Assembly (NCBI GenBank): GCA_949316235.1
Contig: OX438760.1
Coordinates: 188,501 to 252,500 of the forward strand
Direction: 5' to 3'
DNA length: 64,000 nt
DNA from: Oegoconia quadripuncta
Taxonomy: Eukaryota; Arthropoda; Insecta; Lepidoptera; Autostichidae
Below are positions 1 through 9,785 of this stretch, in pieces. How positions within the stretch are numbered: the first letter of the stretch is position 1; every line of letters starts with the position of its first letter. The translations under genes and the position numbers were made by a program. Under the pieces are notes generated by a model that saw nothing but the letters and a program-made list of their open reading frames with translations, did not search any database and had not been told where the DNA came from.

Positions 1-110
1 ACAAATATTTGCATGTCGTGGTTACTTATAATTAAGGTGGCGCATGCACTGTGTACAATTGCGTTTTTGCCACATTGGACTGGTATGTGTCAATCTTGTT
101 AGTAATCCTA

Positions 111-136
111 AAAATAAATAAATAAATAAATAAATA
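111..136. repeat. AAAT microsatellite
   Basis: About six AAAT units follow an A+T-rich stretch. This looks like the simple-repeat tail of a decayed retrotransposon 3' end whose body would lie at 1-110, but the body is not recognised. Confidence 0.7.
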
Positions 137-262
137 GATGTCCGTGCGTCATATGGGGCTGCTCTGAACATCAGCGTTGTAGTTATTATGTGATTACAAC
201 ACATGTTGAGATGGAGACCTTTTTGGCACCACTTTATGACACCGGAGAAAATGTGTCTGTGC
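137..262 (+). repeat. REP-F interspersed repeat copy
   Basis: Shares the blocks TGTCCGTGCGTCAT, CAGCGTTGTAGT and GTTGAGATGGAGACCTTT with 45728-45850, 27395-27535 and, inverted, 50355-50470. Probably the 3' part of a LINE; the family is not identified. Confidence 0.5.
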
Positions 263-344
263 AATCCAAATCAACCTATTTCGTTTGTTTCTCCTTTAAC
301 TCGAAATTAATTACGTGGGTATTTTAAAATTATTTGAATGAATT

Positions 345-569
345 GGGGGACTGGCTATCTTATCTTTTACTACCGGAACACAACAATGCTATTAACGTTG
401 CTGCTTGGTGGTAGATTTAGTTCAGATGGTGGTAGCTAGCCAGGTGGACATTTAAAATGCCCTTCCACTAACCAATCCGAGTACTTAAACATGTACCCCG
501 CTGGGGATCGAACCCGCGACCTCCGAATCGTAAACCCAATGTTGTTTATATTAAGCCACAGATGCGGTC
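345..569 (-). mobile_element. SINE-A (tRNA-headed), 3'-truncated
   Basis: On the minus strand the copy starts with a tRNA-like head (A-box-like GGCTTAATATAAAC, B box GGTTCGATCCCCAGC) and runs into the SINE-A body (GGTGGTAGCTAGCC on the plus strand). The usual end, a TTAACATCAGGTGTGATTGAGG block plus an A-rich tail, is missing. Confidence 0.75.
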
Positions 570-646
570 AAAATTAGACAAATAATATCATAATGAATGT
601 CTGGACGAGTGAGCATACTCGATCGTACCTATTTGTTGAATTGTTT

Positions 647-830
647 AACTAACTAATATTATAAAAGTGAAACTTTGGATGTTTGTTTGTTCCTCAATCA
701 CGGCGAAAGGTACAGCATACTCTGGATTAAAACAGGATATTTTTCAGCCCGATAAATTGAGTAGTTCTTGCCCGATAACAAATTTACACGTTAAACTTAT
801 GCCACGCAGGCGAAGCCAAGGAAAGCTAGT
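647..830 (-). repeat. REP-E short interspersed repeat
   Basis: Inverted copy of the repeat that begins CTAGCTTTCCGCCCGCGG and ends CATTTATAATATTAGTTA. Recognisable ends are TAACTAATATTATAAAAGTG at the left and CCACGCAGGCGAAGCC plus AAAGCTAGT at the right. Such elements are abundant in Lepidoptera; they could be SINEs, RTE-type 3' ends or small Helitrons, and I cannot decide. Confidence 0.7.
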
Positions 831-907
831 AGTTAATGCAATAAATAAATAGTTCAATAATCCATCAATTCACAATGAATAAACGATCCAATAATAAATA
901 TAATAAA

Positions 908-1128
908 CTAGCTTTCTGCCTGCGGCTTCGCCTGCGTGGAATAACCTAATCGCAGAAATTTGTTTATCCCGCGGGAGCTACTCCCTTTATCGGGATAAAA
1001 AATATCCTATGTCTTAAATCAGGGTATATTCTACCTATATACCAAATTTCATCCAATTCCGTTCATCCGTTTCGTCGTGATTGAGCAACAAACAAACAAA
1101 CATCCAAACTATCGCATTATTATAAAAT
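908..1128 (+). repeat. REP-E short interspersed repeat
   Basis: Near-full copy: CTAGCTTTCTGCCTGCGG start, CGGGATAAAAAATATCC middle, CCGTTCATCCGTTTCGTCG then AACAAACAAACAAACATCC, ending at GCATTATTATAAAAT. It lies only about 75 bp from the inverted copy at 647-830, so the two could pair as a hairpin. Confidence 0.75.
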
Positions 1129-1154
1129 ATATATTACAGAATCTCTCCAGAATG

Positions 1155-1383
1155 GTAGCGGTATTTAAAGAGTTAGTACCCCAGGAGGGTACCAGCACTG
1201 CTGGAGAATCCCTCATCGCTCAGGCTGCCCTACTTATTCTGGGGTGGACACCTTCCTCAAAGGCAGGCAACGCATCTGTGACCCTTTTGGTGTTGCGGGT
1301 GTCCACGGGCGGCGGTGATTGCTTTCCATCAGGTGACCCGCATGCTCGTTTGCCGCCCTCTCATATATAAAAAAAAAAAAAAA
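1155..1383 (+). mobile_element. Non-LTR retrotransposon 3' end, poly(A) tailed
   Basis: Contains GGTGTCCACGGGCGGCGG and CATCAGGTGACCCGCATGC followed by TTGCCGCCCTCTCATATA and a 15-base A run. The GGCGGTGAT...CAGGTGACCCG...poly(A) arrangement is a common LINE 3'-UTR in Lepidoptera (family knowledge). An apparent 97-codon frame (1077-1370) just spans the junction of this tail with REP-E and is not a gene. Confidence 0.6.
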
Positions 1384-1965
1384 CAAATAAATCTGAATCA
1401 TTTTATAATATGACGAACCATATAAATAGTTAAAGTTTCAAGTCTGCTACGAACAGGTGACCGGTGGGCGTGCACAACTTTCCAGGAGCCATTTTTCCTT
1501 GATGTAACTGTCTACAGAAAACTTCTTCAATTCAATAGCTATGCTCTTGTCGGTGGAGTAACGATCATGTCTCTATGCTTTTTGCCCTCGATTAACACAT
1601 TTTCTTTCATTAACAGAAAACTAAAAATCCTAAAATTTTTAACAAACTGGCAGCTGGTATCACCGGCAAAGCCAGCCCATTAGGGCTTCGCTACAAAAGA
1701 CTGCGATGCACCGCCGGCAGTATCGCTGGAGGCAGGCTTTAAACGACGCCTTTTGTCGGTGCGTAGACAAAGCCACGATTTACGCCTCTACAAAGGGCCT
1801 AGGCATTTCTATTCGGAATTAAACAAAAGTAGAATTTGAATAAGTTTGACTAAAGATAATTACGCTTGTATTTTAGTTCCTCGTTCTTTTGTGCCGGCTC
1901 TCCCCTTTCTTGTACCTAGTCTAAACAAGTCAGACTAAGTTTTATGGAATTGAAATTAGGATACA
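1384..1965. other. No gene; one small LINE scrap
   Basis: Around 1540-1600 the minus strand resembles the end of the LINE C-terminus seen better at 57080-57300 (shared block TGCTCTTGTCGGTGGAG). The rest, including a G+C-richer part at 1660-1800, matches nothing I recognise. Confidence 0.4.
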
Positions 1966-2123
1966 CTAGTTTTCCGCCCGCGACTTCGCCTGTGTGGAAT
2001 AACTTTATCGCGGATATGTTTAATTTAATTATCCCGCGGGAACTACTCACTTTATAGGGATAAAAATATCCTGTGTCTTAATCCAGGGTATATTCTACCT
2101 ATGTACCAAATTTCATCCAAATC
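1966..2123 (+). repeat. REP-E, 3'-truncated
   Basis: CTAGTTTTCCGCCCGCGAC start and ATTTCATCCAAATC at the break; the CATTTATAATATTAG end is absent. Confidence 0.7.
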
Positions 2124-2132
2124 AAAACAAAC

Positions 2133-2272
2133 AGATCGTGAGTGAAAAGTGTCCGTTGTTATCCTAGATAGTGTTGAGTTAATAATAATGATAACAAGTT
2201 AAATAAATTACGTGACGGTGATATGAAAAGGAAAATAGAAAAAGAGAAGTGAATAGAAAGTTCTATTACAAG
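2133..2272 (+). repeat. REP-K repeat copy
   Basis: Shares GATAACAAGTTAAAT and AAAAAGAGAAGTG in the same order and orientation with 23247-23375. Function and class unknown. Confidence 0.5.
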
Positions 2273-2274
2273 TC

Positions 2275-2546
2275 TTCATCACCATCATCAGCCCGTAAAC
2301 ATCCCACTGCAGGAATATAGGCCTTCCTTCGTATATGAGGGAGTATGGGCCATAGTCCACCACCCTGGCCCAATGCGGGTTGAGGACTTCACATGCCTTA
2401 AATTTTTATTTGTCAGGCATTCAGGTTTCCTCACGATGTTTTCCTTCAAATTTAAATACTCATTGGTGCGTGGTCTGCCTGGGAATCGAACTCGGACCTC
2501 CGAAATTGGGAGGCCGCGTCTTAACCGCTGAGCCACCGATGCTCCT
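2275..2546 (-). mobile_element. SINE-D (tRNA-headed)
   Basis: On the minus strand: GAGCATCGGTGGCTCAGCGG, GTTAAGACGCGGCCTCCCAA and a B box GAGTTCGATTCCCAGGC form a tRNA-like head. The body carries AACATCGTGAGGAAACCTG and ends with CCTGCAGTGGGATGTTTACG. Open frames on both strands here are by-products of the repeat. Confidence 0.75.
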
Positions 2547-2619
2547 CGCGACTACAAGTAACGCATTGGAATTATTTATAATTTTTTTATTGAACAAAGT
2601 TAGTAAGAGTTAGTGAGTT

Positions 2620-2790
2620 TTGCGGGCGTCATGTTAGATTTTGTACCTACAATAAAATGTATCCTATGACACTGGGGATTGAGACGAATCTAAAGACACC
2701 TTTCACTTCAAAATCGATCAAGCGGCTTAGGCTACAACCGGTGACATAGCAATCTATCATACATACGAAACATTACGAGGCAGTTAGGTA
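2620..2790 (-). repeat. REP-G repeat copy
   Basis: Decayed inverted copy of the repeat seen best at 4258-4520: ATGACACTGGGGATTGAGAC and TTCAAAATCGATCAAGCGGC match its ATCTTGATTCCTGAAGTGTC region. Nothing recognised from 2791 to 3176. Confidence 0.45.
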
Positions 2791-3176
2791 AATACACTAT
2801 ACTGTACCAAGCACCAAGCTATAGCACGAAGAAATTGTGGCATAATTTTCCGTTTTCATTACAGATGTCAGATACCAAATAATACCTTTAATTAATACAT
2901 GTAAATACAGTATTACTCTCAGAATTACCTCTCATTGAAACTTGGAGGATTTATATTTATTTAGAATTATTTTGCGTGGGTTTGGAATTGACTTTGGCTT
3001 CTCTGTAAAGGAAGACATACTGGATATATACAAGGGCCTAATTTATTAGACCGTATTCATTGGACACGTGATTGTGTGGGTTCAAAGTATGCCCAATAAC
3101 AACTTTGTTTACATAAATAATATTAATTAAAAAAGGCCGCTGGGGATGAGGCCTGGTCCTACTTCTGTCGTCCATA

Positions 3177-3915
3177 ATCCTTGCCATAATCGCTACGCTA
3201 GGCAAGACTTCAGGGGCTTTAGGCCAGTGACGCTGATTCCCAGATGTTAAAAATCTCTTCTTCATGCTATGGAGAGTGCGATACTTGTTGGGACCTTGCC
3301 ATAATTGCCACGCTAGGCAAGACTTCGGAGGCTTTAGGCCAGTACCGCTGCTGCCCAGATGTTAAAACATACTTCCTTATGCTATGGAGAGGGCGACGCT
3401 GGGCGGGACCTTGCCTGGCTAGGCAAAACTTCGGAGGCTTTAGGCCAGTGACACTGCCATGTTAAAACCCTCTTCCTCATGCTATTGTGAGGAAGACGCT
3501 TGGTGGGACCTTGTCATAATTGCCACGCTAGGCAATACTTCGGAGGCTTTAGGCCAGTGCCGCTGATGCCAAGATGTTAAAACATACTTCCTTATGCTAT
3601 GGAGAGGGCATCCTGGGCGGGACCTTGCCACGCTAAGCAAGACTTCTGGGGCTGTGGGCCAGTGACGCTGCTGCCCAGATGTTAAAACACACTTCCTTAT
3701 AATATGGAGAGGGCGATGCAGGGCGGGACCTTGCCAGGCTAGGTAAGACTTCTGAGGCTTTAGGCCAGTAACACTGCCATGTTAAAACCCTCTTCCTAAT
3801 GCTATGGAAAGGGCGATGCTCGATGGAACCTTGCCATAATCGCCAAGCTAGGCCAGACTTCAGGGGCTTTACGCCAGTGACGCCACTGCCCAGATGTTAA
3901 AAACTCTCTTCCTAT
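3177..3915. repeat. Minisatellite, 7 monomers, 320-bp higher-order period
   Basis: Seven 105-115 bp monomers are marked by GGCTTTAGGCCAGT-like boxes, whose AGGCC (or variant) starts lie at 3221, 3336, 3442, 3551, 3656, 3762 and 3871. Monomers three apart are exactly 320 bp apart (3336/3656, 3442/3762, 3551/3871) and share diagnostic variants, for example ACACTGCCATGTTAAAACCC only in the third and sixth. Short open frames inside it are incidental. It abuts a decayed LINE C-terminus on its right. Confidence 0.85.
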
Positions 3916-3924
3916 CTATGCTAC

Positions 3925-4215
3925 GGAGCTAAGGAAAGATGCTCGGTATTTCACTATGTGATCGAAGGCGAACGAAGGTCACCGATATAACCCAACAGAT
4001 TGGCATGTTGATGTGGCAGTGGGCAGAGCTCGAAGAACTGATGGCCTATGGTGCACTAAAGTTCTCGAGTGGAAACCACGCCCCGAAGCGCAGCGTAAGA
4101 CGATAAAAGGTCGCTGAAAATCGCTGAATGCAGGCCGCTTCCAACCGATCACTCTGGAATTCTATGGGGGAGGCCTATGTTCCGCAAGGTCGTCCTGTGG
4201 CTGATATGATGAACT
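3925..4215 (+). pseudogene. LINE ORF2 C-terminus remnant
   Basis: In broken frames it reads MLGISLCDRRR, then TKVTDITQQIGMLMWQWAELEEL, then KFSSGN-APKRSVRR, followed by DNA ending CTATGGGGGAGGCCTATGTT. Lepidopteran non-LTR endonuclease/reverse transcriptases end with a region of this type, downstream of the RT domain (family knowledge). Several frameshifts make it non-coding. A related remnant lies on the minus strand at 9200-9690 and a related 3' end at 10500-10630. Confidence 0.6.
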
Positions 4216-4257
4216 GCTTACAATTTAAGTGATGCAGCGTTTACTTTTCGCAGAAAG

Positions 4258-4520
4258 GTCTCGATGTTTTTACCCGACTGCCCTAGGAAGGAGGGTAATG
4301 TTCTTCGAGTGTATGTAATGTATGTTTGTAGATTTCTATGATATCTCATGTAATAAAACAATACAAATAGTTTTAATTGCGCAAAATAATTTTCAATAAT
4401 TTGATAAATGTAAGTAATGTCCTTAGATTCATCTTGATTCCTGAAGTGTCATAGCATATTGTACGGTAAAAACTCTAACATGGCGCCCGTGAAATACAAA
4501 ATTGCATTGGGTTTTTTTTG
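4258..4520 (+). repeat. REP-G repeat, best copy
   Basis: Starts near TTTTTACCCGACTGCCCTAG, then AAGGAGGGTAATGTTCTTCG, a TGTATG-rich stretch, and ends at AACATGGCGCCCGTGAAATA. Relatives: 28745-28838 plus 29075-29175, 39733-39770, 50025-50150, and inverted 2620-2790, 13680-13875, 48350-48480. Confidence 0.55.
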
Positions 4521-5150
4521 TTTTCAAATTCTCAAATTTTTTGATCGAATTGGACTATGGTTCCTTGGCGAAAGTTGTTCGTCATCAAGAGTGGCGTCAC
4601 CAGTAAACAGAAATTACACGAATTAAATTTCACCCTGTATACCTAGGCAGGTACTATATATATATATGTATTATTTAAAAACCTCTAGTTTATTTGTGCA
4701 GAAATTTTGAGAACAAACTATCCCACAACATTGTGAAACGGTGTAATGCTTAGAGAGGAACCGCAATTCAAACCGTACCAACATTGACGGCGGCAACATT
4801 CTCCACAGGATATAGTTGGTTGAATGCTATCGAGTAATGCGGACGGGAAGGAGGATAAAACATAATGGCAAACCTAGTTACCAATCCCCGCCTTACACTG
4901 CAACCCTTTTGCACTGAGAATGGCAAAGCGTATCTGCCGAGGGAAACTCCGCCGGGCTTTATGTTGCAAAGTTCAATGTGACTGTTTTACATAAGTCCGC
5001 GGGCGAAAAGGTTCTCTCAAACTTTACATGAGGAAGTGTTGACTTAACAGTTTTATCTTTATACGAGGGGACTATTCTTAGTCTCTATTATGTTAGCTTA
5101 CTTTGTATATATTGTTTTGATTTGCGTTTTGCTTTCGAAGTCAGTCAAAA
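4521..5150. other. No recognised feature
   Basis: A short TA run near 4659-4670 and a moderately G+C-rich part at 4850-5000 without a convincing frame on either strand. Confidence 0.4.
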
Positions 5151-5152
5151 AT

Positions 5153-5252
5153 TACAATATTATAAACGCGAACGTTTGTGTGTATGTAAGTATTATGTTA
5201 CCTCTCCACGCTTAAATTGCTGGACAGATTTGGATGAAATTTGGTTCGTTGA
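5153..5252 (-). repeat. REP-E-like fragment
   Basis: Inverted AATATTATAAACGCGAACG end, GTGTGTATGTAAG and TGGACAGATTTGGATGAAAT; closest to the CATA-rich variant at 53393-53620. Confidence 0.5.
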
Positions 5253-5288
5253 CAGATTAGGAACAGGATTAATGAGTAGGTCTATATA

Positions 5289-5789
5289 ATGTCTATGTAT
5301 AGTGTATACAGAACCTTGATACGAGCACTGAAATCACTTTATGAAGAGTCCAATACTTGTGTTAGGATCAATGGGGCGTATACTAATTGGTTTAACATCG
5401 AGAAAGGTGTTAGACAGGGTTGTGTTGCGTCCCCATGGCTGTTTAACTTATTCATGGACAGTTGCCTGCAAATATTGAAAGAGTATGTATGTGGATTGAG
5501 AATGAATGGGTTACTCGTCAAATGTCTCCTCTATGCCGATGATCAAGTAATCCTTGTGTCGTCCCAAGAGGAGTTGCAAAAGATGGTAACACTAATGAAT
5601 ACGGCTTTGAAAGAAAAAGGAATGAAAGTCAAGGTGAGTAAACTGAAAGTTATGATATTTGAGGGAGGTGTATGTGTGACGGATTGCAATATTTTGATAG
5701 ATGTAGAAAAAGTGGAGGAAGTGCGTGAGTTTGTGTATTTGGGTTCACTGTTTACAAAGGATGGTACGTGTGAGAAGGACATACAATAA
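5289..5789 (+). pseudogene. LINE reverse transcriptase fragment
   Basis: A 166-residue open frame with the RT signature KGVRQGCVASPWLFNLFMD (residues about 38-56, block B) and LLYADDQVIL (about 80-89, the catalytic YADD). It then follows the usual thumb-side text EELQKMV, KGMKVKVSK, FVYLGSLFTKDG. The fragment lacks the fingers and first catalytic aspartate upstream and everything after the GTCEKDIQ stretch, so it is a roughly 480-bp internal slice of ORF2 and cannot act alone. The first few residues (MSMYSVY) are probably not LINE sequence. The C-terminal remnant at 49440-49880 has the style of the same LINE group. Confidence 0.85.
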
Positions 5790-5934
5790 AATATATTTTT
5801 ACGAGATGGCTGGTAAAAAATTGTAAAGGCAAATTTTTTGAAAATTTCCAAAAGTCCTATAGTACCAAAGTTGCATTGGTATCACATCGCAGCGTTGGCA
5901 ATGCTATCGATTTATACTGGTATGTTTTTAACGT

Positions 5935-6060
5935 CATAACATATATAACGTCACGACCATCGTCCAAATGGGGTGTTTTTTTTGGTGAAAAGTCCCTTAG
6001 TCGCCTTTAACGACACCCACGGGAAGAGATGGGTTTGTTCTATTCTTTTCACGTGCCATA
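5935..6060 (+). repeat. REP-J fragment
   Basis: AAAAGTCCCTTAGTCGCC followed by ACGACACCCACGGGAAGAGA; shared with the fuller copy at 38275-38500. Confidence 0.5.
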
Positions 6061-6721
6061 ACCACACAATTTTTTAACGATCCATCGAACTACCGATATA
6101 TCTCACCATCGAAGGAAAATCTACCAAAAATAATTTTTTTTAAACTGATATGAAAATCAACAGTCCATAGCTATTCAATTACTTAAAACAACGCAGTGCG
6201 CGTAACGGAAACCCAGCGTACATTTACTCTTCATTTCGCGTGCCAATAATGAAATAAAATCAAGTGAAGCCGGGGTATTCCCTCAGTCATAGACAACACA
6301 AAGCGAACTATGTGTATTTCAATTTAAGCGGAATGCTGTTATCTTGTTGCTGCCTCTGTTATACTTTGGCATGTATTGTATTTAACTATCTCTATTTTAC
6401 ATGAATTTGAACTGTTCTCGTTTTGATTTTAACCAAAACTTGGATAAAGTGACGTCGATGAAATAATCAGGACGAAGATGAGAAGTTGATTCTTTAGAAC
6501 TAAACACAGAATACCGATTTTAATCCAAAAATATTGAATTTTCAAATTATTTCCATCGATTTCCTTTGTCTACTCAAGCTCATAGAAGACATGTACCTAA
6601 AGGTTTGACATTTCAACCGTTGTTGTATATGTACTTTTAAGATTGTTATGAAGTTTCTTGTCACTTCTTACCATAACAACTTATGAAGCGGTGTATATAT
6701 ATTTGAAAACATATTGATTTA
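6061..6721. other. No recognised feature
   Basis: A+T-rich, no frame or repeat match noticed. Confidence 0.4.
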
Positions 6722-7036
6722 ACCGCCTCCGTGGCGCAATGTAAATAACATTGGGTTTACGATTCGGTGGTCGCGGGTTCGATCCCCAGCGGGGTACACG
6801 TTTAAGTACTCGGTTTGGTTGATGGTAGGGCATTTTAAAATGTCCGCCTGGCTAGTTACCACCATCTTATCTAAATCTGCCGCCAAACAGCAATGTTAAT
6901 AGCATTATTTGTTGTGTTCCGATTGTCAGAGACAAGACAGCCAGTCCCCCAGATGTGTTGTGGTTTCCGGGTCAGTACGCTTCCACTTTCGACCTCATCT
7001 TCACTTAACGTCAGGTGTGATTGAGGTCAAGAATAA
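6722..7036 (+). mobile_element. SINE-A (tRNA-headed), near full length
   Basis: Head: CCGCCTCCGTGGCGCAATG (A-box region) and GCGGGTTCGATCCCCAGCGG (B box). Body: GGCTAGTTACCACCATC, GTTGTGTTCCGATTGTCAGA. End: TTAACGTCAGGTGTGATTGAG and an A-rich tail. RNA polymerase III boxes of this kind are known for tRNA-derived SINEs; activity is not shown here. Confidence 0.85.
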
Positions 7037-7084
7037 AAGAAAAATTATATTATATTTGTTTAATTAGATATATAATGTTTATGT

Positions 7085-7245
7085 AAAGGTGAGCTTATGT
7101 GCCCACATTGCGCACGGGAGTTCACCGCAAAGATCGGCTACGAACCATCTACGAGCGCACAGCGCCAAATAGACTAAGAGTCGAAGTGGTCGCCATGGCC
7201 GAAATCGGTCGGAAGAAGTAGCAGCATTATGTAATGTAGATGTAG
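7085..7245 (+). pseudogene. LINE C-terminal C2H2-type finger remnant
   Basis: From 7097 it reads MCPHCAREFTAKIGY, and after a one-base shift NHLRAH, giving C-x2-C...H-x3-H. Many insect LINE ORF2 proteins end with a single finger of this CxxC-ARIGL-SHLRxH form (family knowledge). No RT is attached. Confidence 0.45.
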
Positions 7246-7327
7246 AAATGTCGCTCTAGATATCTAGTGGAGAGTTCTATGGTCAGCAGTGACCTGTGCC
7301 TGGTATTATGATAAAGGCTTAAAAATG

Positions 7328-7704
7328 TACTTCAAGCATTTATTTCAAAGTAAGATATATGATATTACTAGCTTTCCGCCCGCGGCTTCGCCCGCGTGGA
7401 ATAACGTTATCGCGGAAATTTGTTTATCCTGCGGGAACTACTCACTTCATAGGGATAAAAAATATTCTATGTCTTCCATCCACGGTATATTTTACTTATA
7501 GGTAAATAAAATCTCATCCAGATCTGTTCATCCGTTCATCCGTTTCGCCGTGATTGAGCAACAAAGAAACAAAGAAATATCCAAAACTTTTGCATTTACA
7601 ATGTCAGTTACATTTGCTGAATGTCAATTTAAATGTACTGGAAATAAAACGACTTATTGCACATGTCTGTCAGTCAGTATCCAAGCTACATCCGCTTCAC
7701 CGTG
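7328..7704 (-). mobile_element. LINE-type 3' end split by REP-E
   Basis: The flanks 7328-7367 (TTCAAGCATTTATTTCAAAG) and 7611-7702 (CTGAATGTCAATTTAAATG, CTGTCAGTCAGTATCCAAGC) are contiguous in the copy at 47818-48000. The copy at 43685-43900 is in the opposite orientation and carries the matching strand. Confidence 0.6.
7368..7610 (+). repeat. REP-E inserted in an older repeat
   Basis: Near full-length: CTAGCTTTCCGCCCGCGG start, TCCGTTTCGCCGTGATTGAG near the end, then GCATTTACAATGTCAGTTA. It interrupts a repeat whose uninterrupted relative is at 47818-48000, so it is younger than that repeat. Confidence 0.75.
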
Positions 7705-8041
7705 ATTTTTTTTTTTTTTATGCACGACGGGTTCGTACTTGACCTCAATCACACCTGATGTTAAGTGAAGATGAGGTCGAAGGTGGAAGCGCACTGACCC
7801 GGAAACCCCAACACATTTGGGGGACTGGCTATCTTATCTCTGACAACCGGAACACAACAAGGCTATTAACATTGCTGCTTGGCGGCAGATTTAGATAAGA
7901 TGGTGGTAGCTAGCCAGGCGGACATTTAAAATGCCCTAACACCAACCAAACCGAGTACTCAAACATGTACCCCGCTGGGGATCGAACCCGCGACCTCCGA
8001 ATCGTAGACCCAATGTTGTTTACATTGAGCCACGGAGGCAG
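7705..8041 (-). mobile_element. SINE-A, full length
   Basis: T run at 7706-7719 (tail on the minus strand), TGCACGACGGGTTCGTACTT, CAATCACACCTGATGTTAAG, then the tRNA-like head GGGATCGAACCCGCGACCTC up to CCACGGAGGCA at 8039. Confidence 0.85.
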
Positions 8042-8654
8042 TGATTATTTAAATTTACATTTTCACTTCGGTTACTATTGGAACAAGAAAACTCCTTTAA
8101 TATTTTCGTTGCCTTACGCACATATTTCAACACAACCCTCAATGACTTAACTGCGTAAATCTTCATAAAACCAGAACACCACGTCTATGGAAGATTGCTT
8201 CGAAGCACCGCCACAGGTCACGAAAAAAAAAAAAAACTAATTTAGTGAAACAAAATAGTGGGAAAAGTGGCAAAATGCCGAGACTCAGCCACGAGCCGTC
8301 GGCGGAGCGCTGCGGCTGCGTTAATCTTCGTCAGAGTAACCCGTCAGGCGCCGGTGACCGAGAAATTGCTACCGACACTGACGCGAAAGGGAAGGCTCCA
8401 AAAATGTACAGGTTTTATGTATTACGTACACGAGAAGGTTCAGTTTGTATAGCATTGATTAAATTGGTAATGGAATCGTATGCGCGGTGTCAGAAAAATA
8501 CTTTGGTCCACCGTAATATTATGAGTTAAGTATATTTCACTAGATGCTGCTAGACTAACTTCATCATATTTGCTTCATGATATAGGCCTTTTTACGGCTA
8601 TTGCTTTGCCAATCTATGCTACCCGTTAAGTCAATCCTCCAAAACTGCATGCTC
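8042..8654. other. No supported gene; G+C-rich island
   Basis: 8258-8452 is G+C-rich for this window and open in two plus-strand frames (8245-8529 and 8258-8452). Neither translation resembles a protein I know, and no splice structure is evident. It may be unique host sequence or an old element. Confidence 0.35.
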
Positions 8655-9111
8655 CAAAGTCAAAGTCAAAAATGCTTTATTTTGTAGGTACACAGAGTAC
8701 ACTTAAAATAGGCAATTTTACATCTTTTAAGCTACTGCTTGTTCAAAATGCAATTTTCTCATGAGAAGAACAAGCAAGAAACTCGAAGGGTTGCTCTTTT
8801 AAAATCAGGCTTTGATTTTACATAAAGGTTTTTATATTTCATTATTAATTGTGAATTAGCCTGGCATGCGAACAATCTGATTATGTCCAGGGATGATTAT
8901 CATCTAAATAGTCTGATATTTTATAATATGCTTTGTTAATAAGTTTCTGTTTTACAGTATCTTTAAATTTATTGAGAGGAAGATTTTGTATATCAACTGG
9001 AACCTTATTGAAAAAGCGTATACATAACCCTTTGAATGAATTACTGACTTTGCGGAGGCGACTTATGTGACCTGCAAGTTTATCATTATTAATTTCTTGT
9101 ATTGACATCAT
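8655..9111 (-). pseudogene. LINE-1 3' end with ORF2 C-terminus
   Basis: On the minus strand a 76-residue frame (9111 to 8881) gives KLAGHISRLRKVSNSFKGL and ends KISDYLDDNHPWT-stop, the same as the LINE-1 copy at 21057-21329. A 3' UTR follows with the AAATAAAGCATTTTTGAC tail reading back to 8655. The copy is 5'-truncated exactly at 9111, where TTAGG repeats begin. Confidence 0.85.
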
Positions 9112-9132
9112 GGTTAGGTTAGGTTAGGTAGG
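9112..9132 (+). repeat. Short TTAGG (telomere-type) repeat
   Basis: Three exact tandem TTAGG units (9114-9128) followed by TAGG. TTAGG is the insect telomere motif; with so few units this may be chance. Confidence 0.5.
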
Positions 9133-9199
9133 TAAGGTTCGGTCTGCTGGGGTTCTAAGTAGAGAGATATAATTAAACGTCCAAATACTTGATTCACTA

Positions 9200-9690
9200 A
9201 GTTCGTTGTCCCGTCACAGGCAGTACAAGAGAACGACCGAGCTCCGCGTGAGAGAGGGAATGACTGCCCAGGGACGCCGGTCGCTACCCAAAAACGCTCA
9301 TCACGTAAAACGTGACTGCGTATCTACATGTGACTCACTGTGTTCCTACAGCCTCATCCATAGCTATCCAGAGCGACCATTTGGTAACAGTCTGCATCCA
9401 GCAACTTACCGAGACCTGGATGGACGTCTCATGTTTCGTTTGCGTTTGCCGTCAGAACCTTCATGCTCCACCGGTCATCAGTTCTTCGAGCTATGTGCCC
9501 TACTTACTGCCACTTTAACTTACTGATCTTCTGGGTTTTGTGTCGTTCGCTTTTGTACGGATTCCTCACCCATGATTCGATCTCGTAATGAAACGTCGAC
9601 CATTGCCTTCTCCATAGCTGTTGCGTGACCTTCAGCTTTCTTATATTAAGCCCATAGTGAGAAACGATGTTTCTCTATCTTTGTTTGTTT
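9200..9690 (-). pseudogene. LINE ORF2 C-terminus remnant
   Basis: Minus-strand reading from about 9690 gives fragments that match the consensus style TMGLxxKLKVTQRAMERAM-VSLRDRI, seen here as YGEGNG...ITRSN and RTKANDTKP, broken by stops. Same group as 3925-4215. Open plus-strand frames (9206-9526) are shadows. Confidence 0.5.
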
Positions 9691-9785
9691 GCAAACGCTT
9701 TATTGTACAAAAAATTACTTAATCTATGCACAAAGGCAGACTTATCCCACCGCGAGATTTGTGCCATTCAACCATAGAGTTAGTT
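9691..9785 (-). mobile_element. LINE 3' end (AATAAAG on minus strand)
   Basis: AAACGCTTTATTGTACAAAA, read on the minus strand, gives an ACAATAAAGCG polyadenylation-like end, preceded by a CTTTGTGCATAGATT stretch. It could be the 3' UTR of the remnant at 9200-9690. Confidence 0.4.

Noticed and set aside
1077..1370. 97-codon plus-strand frame
   Set aside because: It runs across the end of REP-E into a LINE 3' UTR.
6722..6795. tRNA gene candidates in SINE heads (also at 53860, 37215, 57570 and others)
   Set aside because: They have A and B boxes but no good cloverleaf acceptor stem, and each continues into a repeated SINE body.
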